The notes under the pieces are model-generated. The model was not told where the DNA came from. It did not search any database and saw only the letters and a program-made list of their open reading frames with translations. Positions 1-7,876 of a stretch of DNA of 64,000 nt are shown one piece after another. Each line of letters opens with the position of its first letter. Position 1 is the stretch's first letter. The DNA comes from Methanobacterium sp. Maddingley MBC34 (lineage in GTDB: Archaea; Methanobacteriota; Methanobacteria; Methanobacteriales; Methanobacteriaceae), in assembly GCA_000309865.1 (NCBI GenBank), contig AMGN01000016.1:62001-126000 (forward strand), in the 5' to 3' direction. The translations under genes and the position numbers were made by a program.

Positions 1-258
1 CCTATATTCTTCAATAGATTTCCCTTTATTACTGATTAGAGGTTCCTCTTCATTTAGAGTGTTTTTATCTTCACTATTTTCTCCAGTAACATCACCACTT
101 CCAGAATAAATATCCCCATTACTTTCTGCAATGACATCCAGACTATCTGAATAAATTAATTCTCCACCACATTCACATTCATTACTGAAATCCTCTGGTT
201 TTTCTCCAGGTTGAAGTTCATAATAACCCCCACATTTATCACAGATTAAATAACCCAT
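1..258 (-). CDS. Zinc-ribbon protein, N-terminal part (runs off the window)
   Basis: Open for 86 codons from an ATG at 258 to the window edge, so only the N-terminus is seen. It begins MGYLICDKCGGYYELQPGE and has a four-cysteine zinc ribbon (CDKCGG ... CECGG, residues 6-31), followed by an acidic Ser/Asn-rich stretch. The ribosome binding site AAGGAGTG lies just upstream. The first 40 residues closely resemble the start of the gene at 19982-21355, where the ribbon precedes a membrane segment and a large external domain. This gene probably has the same plan, but its C-terminal part cannot be seen. The ribbon is clear; function is unknown. Confidence 0.75.
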   Translation of the reverse strand, partial: MGYLICDKCGGYYELQPGEKPEDFSNECECGGELIYSDSLDVIAESNGDIYSGSGDVTGENSEDKNTLNEEEPLISNKGKSIEEYR

Positions 259-471
259 CAAAGACACTCCTTTTTTAAATTATCCATTCTAAGAATGTAG
301 ATTATAGTAAATATATTAAGATTTGTATAAATCATGTATCATAAGATACAACAGAAATAATTATCGTTGGAATATTTGTTAATTAATGATTTTCTGGTGA
401 GTTAAACCACATATTCCGGATACTAGAATGTAATTATTAAAATTAGAAAATTGATTATATTAAAAAATTGA

Positions 472-1194
472 TTATTCATAGACACAGATAGATTTTTTCA
501 AACAATCCCGACATATTATTTCATGGCTGGTTTCAGAAACCACTATTCTGGTTAAAATCCAAAATATGACCAATATAAGGAAATATAATTCCATTATTAA
601 ATTTCCTTTAACACTATCCAGTCCCAGCAGTATCAGGAAGGATCCCATAACCAGTGCCATATTGGAAATAAATTTCAATTTTTTCTCTAAATTTAAGAAA
701 ACAATTAGGAGCAATACTAAAAATACCACGCCAAATCCAATCCAGAATGATATTTCCCCATAAATTAAGGGGTATCCCACAAAATAGTATATCAATGTTC
801 CTACAATTGCAATAAAAGCCCCTATAAAAAGACCTAAACATCCGGGACAATATCTTTTCCCATTTATATTCAATGTGTGTGAAGAAAACTTACCACAATC
901 TGGATGGTGGCCTTCAAATTCTATATTATCCTCATCAATTGTTTTTTGCTTAGAATCATTTTGAAATTTCATTAATGTTTTACATTTTGAAGGGCATGTG
1001 GCTGCTAACATCCCTAAAAGGCATATGACAATGAATAATAATAAAATAAGTGATTTTTGAAGGGGATAATAAGTTGTTGCTTGAGGAGACCATAAATACA
1101 TTGATAAAAGGAAAAAAAGTCCTAAAAATGAAACTAAAATAAGGAAAATATTTTGAGTGCTATAATTATTTTTCCTTAATTGGATTCTGAACAT
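472..1194 (-). CDS. Small polytopic membrane protein with Cys/His motif (DUF2085-like)
   Basis: About 240 residues with roughly six hydrophobic segments. Between segments two and three is a cytosol- or surface-exposed Cys/His motif, GHHPDCGKFSSHTL ... RYCPGCLGLF, reminiscent of the DUF2085 family and suggestive of metal binding. A second cysteine pair (ICRDCLKKSIC) closes the protein. The ATG at 1194 overlaps the TGA of the upstream radical SAM gene (TGATG), and GAGGGATC precedes it, so the two are probably translationally coupled. A TTG one codon earlier is possible. Function is unknown. Strict co-expression with the radical SAM enzyme suggests a shared membrane or lipid substrate, which is inference. 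Confidence 0.7.
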   Translation of the reverse strand: MFRIQLRKNNYSTQNIFLILVSFLGLFFLLSMYLWSPQATTYYPLQKSLILLLFIVICLLGMLAATCPSKCKTLMKFQNDSKQKTIDEDNIEFEGHHPDCGKFSSHTLNINGKRYCPGCLGLFIGAFIAIVGTLIYYFVGYPLIYGEISFWIGFGVVFLVLLLIVFLNLEKKLKFISNMALVMGSFLILLGLDSVKGNLIMELYFLILVIFWILTRIVVSETSHEIICRDCLKKSICVYE

Positions 1195-2618
1195 CAATAA
1201 AGATCCCTCAAAGCTTGCAAGAGGCCCTGACCTGCCATATAACGATAGGTTTGCCTTTTGAACTGATTACGTGAAAACAAACCACCAATTCTACGCCTCA
1301 TGCTCCCATAGAAGCTCCTGTAGCACAGATACAGCTCTTCCTGAACTTCACTCCTACTGAGGTGTTCAGTGGGCATCACTGCATGGACCATGTCGTAGTT
1401 TGCCCAGTTATCATCCTCCAACCATTCATTCTTCCTGGCAGTTTCAAAGAGTTCAGTTCCTGGGAAAGGGGTTAGGATCATGAAGATGGCTAAATCTGGA
1501 TCTACATAGTTAACAAAATCCCTGAGTTTCTGTATAGATTCATGGGAATCATGCCTATCCCCAGTGATCAGTGTTGCCTGAGAAAAGATGTCATTTTCCT
1601 TCAATAGATCCACGGAAAGCTTGGCATCACTGGCTTTAATCCCCTTATGATAATCATGAAGCACCTCATTATCGTGTCTCTCCAGTCCAGACATTATCCA
1701 GTAGTTACCTGCTTTTCTCATCTTGGGAAGATTATCCTGATTTTTGATTATATCATCACTTCTGGCCTGAAGAAACCAAGTGATATCATCTGAAAGTCCC
1801 CTTTTGATTAATTCATCACACATTTTGGTGGTTCTTTTCCCCAATCCAAAATTATCATCGGTGAGCCATAAAAAAGTAATTCCATACTCGGTGTAGATGT
1901 GTTCCATTTCATCGGCAATTCTTTCCGGGGATTTAGATCTCCATTTACCACCCCAGTGTTCCCATTGTGAACAAAAAGTGCATTTATGGGGACATCCGCG
2001 GGATGCTTCCACCAGAGCGTACCCTGCACCCTTATAAGCCATCATTTTGAAGTTATATTTCTTCATGTGTTCTTCCACAAAATGATATCCAGGGAAAGGT
2101 AAATCATCCAGGTTACTGATGAAAGGACGAGGAGGGTTGTGGATGATTTTGTCATTATTTCTAAATGAAAGTCCTTTAACATCCAGAGGAGATGTTTTCT
2201 CATCCAAAGATTTCACAAGTTCGTATAATGTGACTTCTCCCTCTCCTCTCACCACAAAATCAATTTCAGGATACTTCTTCAAACTTTCATCTGCCAGTGC
2301 AGTGAAATGCTGACCACCAACAACGGTTTTAATATCAGGATTTACTTTTTTAACTATTTCCAGAGTTCGGAGGACGGTGAAAGTGTTACAAGTGGCCAGT
2401 GCACTGGATACAACAATATCTGGATTTGTAGATTCAATATGCCTTTGAAGTTTACTCCAACCATAATTCATTGCCTGGGAATCCAAAACCTCAATATCCC
2501 ATTTATCATTACGATATTCCAAGTATGCTGCTAACTGGAGTATTCCCAATGGTGGGGGCATGTATTCCCCCATCACAAACCAGAATACCTTGGGTGGTTC
2601 CACAAATAAGACTTTCAT
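1194..2618 (-). CDS. B12-binding-domain radical SAM protein
   Basis: A 474-residue class B (cobalamin-type) radical SAM enzyme. Residues 1-140 form a Rossmann-like B12-binding domain with a GGQHFTALADE loop. The radical SAM core starts near 200, with the cluster motif C209-P-H-K-C213-T-F-C216, followed by SGLERHDNEVL and a C-terminal basic tail. The family includes BchE-like cyclases, methylases and archaeal lipid-modifying enzymes; the substrate cannot be read from the sequence. The classical B12 ligand motif DxHxxG is not evident, as in many members. AGAGGT precedes the ATG by eight bases. It is third in a minus-strand run with gaps of 36 and 31 bases, and its stop overlaps the next start. 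Confidence 0.88.
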   Translation of the reverse strand: MKVLFVEPPKVFWFVMGEYMPPPLGILQLAAYLEYRNDKWDIEVLDSQAMNYGWSKLQRHIESTNPDIVVSSALATCNTFTVLRTLEIVKKVNPDIKTVVGGQHFTALADESLKKYPEIDFVVRGEGEVTLYELVKSLDEKTSPLDVKGLSFRNNDKIIHNPPRPFISNLDDLPFPGYHFVEEHMKKYNFKMMAYKGAGYALVEASRGCPHKCTFCSQWEHWGGKWRSKSPERIADEMEHIYTEYGITFLWLTDDNFGLGKRTTKMCDELIKRGLSDDITWFLQARSDDIIKNQDNLPKMRKAGNYWIMSGLERHDNEVLHDYHKGIKASDAKLSVDLLKENDIFSQATLITGDRHDSHESIQKLRDFVNYVDPDLAIFMILTPFPGTELFETARKNEWLEDDNWANYDMVHAVMPTEHLSRSEVQEELYLCYRSFYGSMRRRIGGLFSRNQFKRQTYRYMAGQGLLQALRDLY

Positions 2619-2649
2619 CTGAATAAACCTCTTGTTTCAATCATTACCT

Positions 2650-3345
2650 TTATATTCCTTGATCTGTTTCCTGCCAGCTGTAACGCTCTTCTTTCCAGGG
2701 GTCACCATGGTTATGATAACCTGCAGATTCCCAGAAACCTCTTTTATCCTCTGCCATGAATTCCAGTCCAGTAACCCATTTGGCGCTTTTCCAGAAATAC
2801 AAACGAGGCACCACTAATCGCACCGGTCCCCCGTGTTTGGAATTTAAGGCATTTCCATTGTGGTGGGTTGCCAGTAGCACGTCAGGTGAAAAAAAATCAT
2901 CCAGAGATAGGTTGGTGGTGAAATTCTTATGAGCATGTACCATGACGTATCTGGCTTCAGGGAGTATTTCCACCAGTTCTTTAATGGCGGATGTACTAAC
3001 CCCTTCCCATAAATTATTTAATTTGGACCAGGTGGTGACACAGTGTATGTCTGAGAAAACTTTTACCCTTGGGAGTGCCATGAACTCTGTGTAATCCAGT
3101 TCCCTCTCTTTTTGAACCAAACCCCATATCTTCAGCTTCCAATTTGATGGATTTATTCTTTTAACTGATCCTGCATGTAGAACAGGCCAGCTTTTATCTT
3201 CGTGTTGCCCTGGAGGAATTCTTTTTTCCCTTTGGGTATCCGGGCTTATAACCACGTTTTCATCGTTTAAAATAGAATCAACAGTTCGTTCATCTAAATT
3301 AGTGTTTGAATTCCCTTTAAATATTTCTTTTAAGGTTTTTTTCAA
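2650..3345 (-). CDS. Sulfite-oxidase-family molybdopterin oxidoreductase
   Basis: A 231-residue protein made almost entirely of the Moco-binding fold of the sulfite oxidase/MsrP (YedY) family. The hallmark DIHCVTTWSKLNNLWEGV contains the conserved Mo-ligand Cys102, and later HGGPVRLVVPRLYFWKSAKW and GFWESAGYHNHGDPW follow the family pattern. There is no Tat or Sec signal, so it is probably cytoplasmic, unlike MsrP. The start is TTG at 3345, preceded by GGGGGGATATAG; no better start is seen. Its electron partner and substrate are unknown; MsrP reduces methionine sulfoxide, but that activity is not implied here. It sits between a nucleotidyltransferase-like gene and the B12 radical SAM gene. 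Confidence 0.88.
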   Translation of the reverse strand: MKKTLKEIFKGNSNTNLDERTVDSILNDENVVISPDTQREKRIPPGQHEDKSWPVLHAGSVKRINPSNWKLKIWGLVQKERELDYTEFMALPRVKVFSDIHCVTTWSKLNNLWEGVSTSAIKELVEILPEARYVMVHAHKNFTTNLSLDDFFSPDVLLATHHNGNALNSKHGGPVRLVVPRLYFWKSAKWVTGLEFMAEDKRGFWESAGYHNHGDPWKEERYSWQETDQGI

Positions 3346-3381
3346 CTATATCCCCCCATTACAGTTGAACTCATACCGTTT

Positions 3382-3957
3382 TTAATAGGTCCACACTGGT
3401 ATTTCTTTCCAGTGGGCTTTAAATGTCTTTAAGATTTGGATTACAAGGGATGAATTAAAACGGTCCACCATTAAAACTCCTTTCCCCAGTTTCATTGCAT
3501 TGATTTTACTGATTATGCCCGGGTACTCCTTGACAATTCTCTCCCCATTCTTTTTGTAGGTGGATATTCCCCCATATAGTGCCCGGTTAAGTTTATTTCT
3601 ATCATTCTGGTTCATCTGGGTGGTGTCATAGGTCAGAATAATACGTGACTTTAATTTCATGCCTTCTGCAGTTACATCCACCGCTTTACCATGTAGGAGA
3701 ACTCCTTCTCCACTCATTGCCGCATTAAGCTCTGGGTTATTCCCCAACTCATCAAGGGTGATCTGTTCTATTCGGAATTTCCCAGCCACCAGGTCATTGA
3801 CTTTCTGGATGGACGATTCTGATTTAACAGAATAAACAACAACCAGATCGATATTACTTAATGTTTTGGAAGCTGCAGCACCAGGATACATTACAGATAT
3901 AACCCCTTTTATCTTTTTTATTTTCAGGGTAAGTTCTGCGGCTAATTTAAAGTCCAT
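3382..3957 (-). CDS. Nucleotidyltransferase-like protein
   Basis: A 191-residue protein. The N-terminal 100 residues look like a degenerate nucleotidyltransferase fold: MYPGAAASKTLSNIDLVVVYS corresponds to the GSx10DxD strand, but only one of the two expected Asp residues is clear. The C-terminal half (RNKLNRALYGGISTYKKNGERIVKEYPG) is basic, as in several archaeal regulators. GAGGG lies four bases before the ATG. It is the first gene of the minus-strand group running down to 472. Catalysis is doubtful given the weak motif; a sensor or regulatory role is possible. Confidence 0.55.
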   Translation of the reverse strand: MDFKLAAELTLKIKKIKGVISVMYPGAAASKTLSNIDLVVVYSVKSESSIQKVNDLVAGKFRIEQITLDELGNNPELNAAMSGEGVLLHGKAVDVTAEGMKLKSRIILTYDTTQMNQNDRNKLNRALYGGISTYKKNGERIVKEYPGIISKINAMKLGKGVLMVDRFNSSLVIQILKTFKAHWKEIPVWTY

Positions 3958-4228
3958 TATTCCCTCTCTTTCTAAACGAAGTATGCATCACCAATTAAAT
4001 AAATCATCCATTAATAATCGTAGTTATCTAAGTAAATTGGAAAATCATATAAAATCCTCTCTGTTATATTGATACACTAAACTTAAGTAAGTTTCTTTAT
4101 AACCACTAACTAAAAAAAAACTTAAAAAAATTTGAAAAAGGAGTAATAAATCAATATGATAATAAATATGGAATTGCAAAATAGGATAATACTATCCAGT
4201 ATGGTAGCAAATTAAGAGAAAATATTGA

Positions 4229-4624
4229 TTATAGGCAGTCTATTTCCCGCACGAATGGTTTGATATCCAGGACAGGGGACTGGTCAAGGGCGTCAAGCCA
4301 TCTCACAGTTAAAATATTACCTTCTTTTTTTACCAGTTCCACCATGCACAATCCCAGGGGATTTGGCCTCACCGGTGCTCGGGTGGAAAAAACCCCTCGC
4401 TTCTCTTTTCTACCGTATGGAACCACCTTAAGAGAAACTGAATCTGCACGGTCCATCCAGTAAATCACCATCAAATTATGGTAATTCTCAATTCCTTCCA
4501 GTCCCTCTTCATACTCATTAAAAATAGTTATTGTGCTCAATTCATCCGAAAAACGACCCTGGTGAGGAGATCCTTTCTTAACCTCAAATGGGGAATTAAC
4601 CAAACCTATGGCTTTAACTTTCAT
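4229..4624 (-). CDS. trmO: tRNA (N6-threonylcarbamoyl-A37) methyltransferase TrmO
   Basis: TrmO (TsaA/UPF0066) N6-methylates t6A37 in certain tRNAs using S-adenosylmethionine. The diagnostic motif FSTRAPVRPNPLGL is present, as are the N-terminal IGLVNSPF strand, the HQGRF segment and the C-terminal LDALDQSPVLDIKP. The frame opens 20 codons earlier at 4684, but the ATG at 4624 has GGAG eight bases upstream and matches the usual family start, giving 131 residues. It stands alone on the minus strand. The assignment is secure at family level; methylation activity in this organism is inferred. Confidence 0.92.
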   Translation of the reverse strand: MKVKAIGLVNSPFEVKKGSPHQGRFSDELSTITIFNEYEEGLEGIENYHNLMVIYWMDRADSVSLKVVPYGRKEKRGVFSTRAPVRPNPLGLCMVELVKKEGNILTVRWLDALDQSPVLDIKPFVREIDCL

Positions 4625-5414
4625 GGTGTAATCTCCAACAAATCCATAGTAATCCTTGCAATGAACAATTAACAAATCATCCATTAAAATATTCCAGATT
4701 ATTGATTTATTTTATTCCTGATTATTGATATATTTAATTTCAGATGAAATAAATAGATTATGATATTAAACAAAATTGTGATTCAAAAATAGGAAAGGAT
4801 TCAAAAAAATGAATTTTTGATTATTTTAATTGATTTTTGAATTTTTATAATTCAACTGATGTTTAATAATTCAACTGATTAATCAAATTTTTAAAATGGT
4901 CATATCAATGGAGAATCCCGCAGGGATTGTAGAATGGGGAGTTTGGTTGGGCCCTGCGGGCATAATTTTAGGGAGGCAATTAGTAGATATTGCTATTGCT
5001 TCTCCATTGATCGTGGTTTAATAAAGTATTTGCACATTAAGCTTGGATAACATTCCTTATATAAGTTACGGAGACCTAACTAAATTTAAATTGCAATATT
5101 AAGGACTAACAACAAAAAAATTATTTCGTGAGAATCTTTATGTCAATGAATAGTTTTGATTGATAATACCTAAATTTGATGACCTTCATTTTAACAATAG
5201 TTTATTCAAAGTTTTAAAATGAGAATTAAAGGGGTAAAACCTGTAAAGAATTGAAAAGAATAGATCATCTATTTAATCATAGGAAGTTTAGTTAAAAAAA
5301 TTGTTTTGTTAAAAAACAGGTTTTAGAATGATAACTTTTAGTTAAAAAACAGGTTATAAGAAAAATATTTCAGTTAAAAAAATGATCTTCCCTAAAAATG
5401 ATCTTCCCTATATT
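4625..5414. other. Long AT-rich spacer
   Basis: No credible coding sequence. Besides the structured element at 4904-5011 it has short imperfect repeats near ltrA: GTTAAAAAACAGGTT occurs around 5308 and 5342, and ATGATCTTCCCTA is repeated at about 5383 and 5397, the latter close to the stop of ltrA. TATA-like TTATATAA lies at 5057-5064. Confidence 0.5.
4904..5011. ncRNA. Candidate structured RNA (closed three-way junction)
   Basis: A perfect 12-bp stem (ATCAATGGAGAA 4904-4915 with its complement 5000-5011) encloses a perfect 9-bp GC-rich stem (CCCGCAGGG 4917-4925 with 4952-4960) and a weaker third hairpin (GCAAT 4976-4980 with ATTGC 4989-4993). This is far more structure and GC than the surrounding AT-rich spacer. 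A strong TATA-like TTATATAA at 5057-5064 could drive the minus strand, starting near 5033. On that strand the loops show CTCCCC and GCCTCCC, able to pair with Shine-Dalgarno sequences. It is not a tRNA, SRP or RNase P RNA. Strand and function are unproven. Confidence 0.5.
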
Positions 5415-6614
5415 TCAATATATATCACACATTAGCTCCCCTGGAGGTTCCCTGAGAGATAGTATGACCTTAATGACACATGACAGGGTTAATATCCCTA
5501 GAATTATAGAGCCAGGGAGGGTTGACCCTAAAAATCCAGTGCATATAACCAGGATTATCAGGATGTAATAGGGAATTCTAAAATAGAGTAAAACCCTGCT
5601 TACACACTCGTGCCAGTTGAAGGAAGATAAAAATATGAAACTCAGTGAGGTTAATGCCAGGGCCAGGGACACACAGAGAAGCCATACTTCCGATGAGGGG
5701 AGAAGACTCCCTAAACCATGGGATATAACGTGTTTTATTCCCATGGCTGTGGCAACAATTCCCAGCAAAAGTGGGAAGTGCGCATAGAGCCATAACTGGT
5801 ATCGGCCAATTTGTTCACCTTTTTCCTCAACTCGCGCCTCAGCACCCCTGGCTTCTTCAAAATATCCCCACCATATACTGAATGCAATTATAAGCCCCAT
5901 TAAGCCAGTGATTCCAGTTTCTAATGTTAAACCCAATGTTCCAATCAAAAATACAACACTTACCACTGCTTCACCAATGACGATAATGATTAAAAGTCCA
6001 AACCTCTCCGGGAGATGACTGGGATGGAGAGGGAACTGTTTGTGTATTTTCCCCGCGGTTAAAGGTGTTAAAATATCCACCACTATAGCAACCCCCCACA
6101 ACAGGAAACGCCAGGGTGCAGGTGTAAATGCTGAAATTACCCAGATCCCGGCAGCTATCCCAAACCCAATACTGTAATGACGGGTGAGTGGGAGTGCTTC
6201 TGGTACATTTCGCCCGGCTCTTATGTATTCTGCAACAAGCATGAACCTTAAGATTGCATAGGATAGAGCAAATCCGGTTCCTGTTGCTCCAAGGGCATCT
6301 TTGGTATTTATAGCCATTATAGCTACTATAATCATTTGTGCCATGGTATAAAATCGATGCAGGAGATCATCAACACCAAAACGGCTGAGGTAGATGGTAT
6401 GGCCAAGCCAACCCCACCAGATGGCAAATAATAGGGGAATGGACTGGAGGAATGTGGTAAAAGAATAATTGGAGTTGAGATTTGAGGCTAAAAAGGACAC
6501 TGCTGCCACGAATATCAGGTCAAATAGGAGTTCCAACCAGTTAGAATGCCTTTCCTCCGTTTCATCTTCAAAATATAGCCTTGGAGGTTTGATAATGTCC
6601 CTTCTGAGCTTCAT
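5415..6614 (-). CDS. Low temperature requirement protein A family membrane protein
   Basis: A 399-residue LtrA-family protein with about eleven to twelve hydrophobic segments. The family signature at the N-terminus is intact: WLELLFDLIFVAAVSFLASNL, followed by WWGWLGHTIYLSRFGVDD and the central HLPERFGLLIIIVIGEAVVSV. LtrA was named from Listeria; its transport or enzymatic role is unknown. The ATG at 6614 has a weak GGTTT upstream. The gene is isolated between two long spacers, so it is probably monocistronic. Confidence 0.85.
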   Translation of the reverse strand: MKLRRDIIKPPRLYFEDETEERHSNWLELLFDLIFVAAVSFLASNLNSNYSFTTFLQSIPLLFAIWWGWLGHTIYLSRFGVDDLLHRFYTMAQMIIVAIMAINTKDALGATGTGFALSYAILRFMLVAEYIRAGRNVPEALPLTRHYSIGFGIAAGIWVISAFTPAPWRFLLWGVAIVVDILTPLTAGKIHKQFPLHPSHLPERFGLLIIIVIGEAVVSVVFLIGTLGLTLETGITGLMGLIIAFSIWWGYFEEARGAEARVEEKGEQIGRYQLWLYAHFPLLLGIVATAMGIKHVISHGLGSLLPSSEVWLLCVSLALALTSLSFIFLSSFNWHECVSRVLLYFRIPYYILIILVICTGFLGSTLPGSIILGILTLSCVIKVILSLREPPGELMCDIY

Positions 6615-7133
6615 TATTTAAACCTATAATAAATTGTTTCATTGATAAGTTTTTAGATAAATAAGACTTTATAATATTCATTTTAAATTAAATATCCCAT
6701 TTAAACATCCGTTTGTAATTTTTAATGTTAATAATCGTTTAATGTAATTATTCAGGAGTATATTATTCAGGACTATTAATATAATTTATAATTTAATTAT
6801 CTTTTTTAACAGTAATATTATTTTTCCAATGAAATATTATATTTTAAACTCATGAAACTTATTTTAACCAAGACACCAGTTTTTTAATCTGTTTTTTAAA
6901 TCGTATAATGCCCTAGATTTTTATTGATGTCAATAAAATTTTAATTTCAAAGAATTAATCTTTTGAATATGGAATTTTTTTCGAAAAACGAGTGTGAAAA
7001 ATTAAAAGGTTTAGATTAAAATCAAGATTTTTTTGAAGATTTAAAGAAATTTCAGTAGTATATTGGTTATTTTTTTAGTATTTTAATCATTGTCCTAACA
7101 CATCAACCAACCCCAATACAAATATTTAAATAC
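6615..7133. other. AT-rich spacer with no recognised gene
   Basis: About 520 bases of very AT-rich sequence upstream of ltrA. Both strands are full of stops. I see only poly-A/T tracts and a TATA-like TTTAAATA at 7125-7132 that can serve the structured element downstream. Confidence 0.5.
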
Positions 7134-7316
7134 CATGTTGCTATAAGATGTAATTAGGTGAATTAAACGACCTTAAGAATCATGTTATGATCCTTACTGG
7201 ATCATAATATGAACCTTGAAATTCATGCCTTTACACCGCCTCCGTAAGGACATGGCATCGTCCCGAGGCCCTAAGGCCTCAGGGACCTTATTCTCCTGTA
7301 TCCAACATTTTTTTTC
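7134..7316 (+). ncRNA. Candidate small RNA or leader with three stem-loops
   Basis: A TATA-like TTTAAATA (7125-7132) would start a transcript near 7155. Three stem-loops follow. The first is 7180-7193 with 7199-7212 (14 bp, one G-U, loop TTACT). The second is 7225-7234 with 7244-7258 and a bulge; its loop is ACCGCCTCC. The third is 7261-7270 with 7275-7285 (TCCC and GAGGCC arms, loop CTAA, one bulged A). An eight-T tract at 7308-7315 looks like a terminator. No ORF fits. The first 33 bases (7134-7166) repeat the leader of the next gene (7444-7476) with six mismatches, and its start codon is replaced by ACG. Confidence 0.55.
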
Positions 7317-7477
7317 CATATCCAACAATACAAATCTGATTTTTTTAGTAATCAATTCCGGAAAAAATTAACATCAAACACCCCTATTTATATTAATATT
7401 TAAGTTATTTTTATTATAAAATTATATACAAAGATTTATGTATCATGGTGTTTTAAGATGGAATAAGGTGAGTTAAT

Positions 7478-7792
7478 ATGACTGAACACAATAAACAAAA
7501 ATACACGAGTTCAATGGATGTGGTGGATAAAAATGGTGATCTCCTGGGAGCTGTGTGTGTTACACCATCTAAGGAAATTGGTAAAAGAGATATCCTGTTA
7601 ATGGATGAAAAAGCAGGCACACAATCAGTCCGAAGCACTACTGAACTAATAAATATGCTCTCCAAAAAAAATGTGCCATATGATGAAAGAAAAATGGTAC
7701 TGGACTTTTTAGCTGAAAGACTGAGAGTTTTAGAACAGGAATTAGCAATCAACACTTTAAAATCATTGAACGAACAAAAAAAGAATAAATAA
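7478..7792 (+). CDS. Hypothetical protein (104 aa), not recognised
   Basis: A soluble, charged protein. Residues 10-35 (SSMDVVDKNGDLLGAVCVTPSK) look like a short beta region; the C-terminal half is helical and rich in Lys/Glu (DERKMVLDFLAERLRVLEQELAI), possibly a coiled coil. The start is supported by GGTGA six bases upstream of the ATG, and by a TATA-rich region around 7390-7435. Its leader is duplicated upstream in the candidate RNA at 7134-7316. It precedes the histidine kinase on the same strand by 84 bases. No function is claimed. Confidence 0.65.
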   Translation: MTEHNKQKYTSSMDVVDKNGDLLGAVCVTPSKEIGKRDILLMDEKAGTQSVRSTTELINMLSKKNVPYDERKMVLDFLAERLRVLEQELAINTLKSLNEQKKNK

Positions 7793-7876
7793 TGACCATT
7801 AGTTTTTTTTTTACATTACAAAAAAATACAATTCCATAAATCAATATTTGTCAATTTAAATGAATTAGAAATATAA

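Noticed and set aside
4904..5011. Possible tRNA or box H/ACA guide RNA
   Set aside because: No cloverleaf, T loop or discriminator fits, and no ACA follows the outer stem at the required distance. I kept only the general call of structured RNA.
6615..7133. Replication origin in the AT-rich spacer
   Set aside because: High A/T content alone is not evidence; there are no origin-recognition-box repeats that I can see and no initiator gene.
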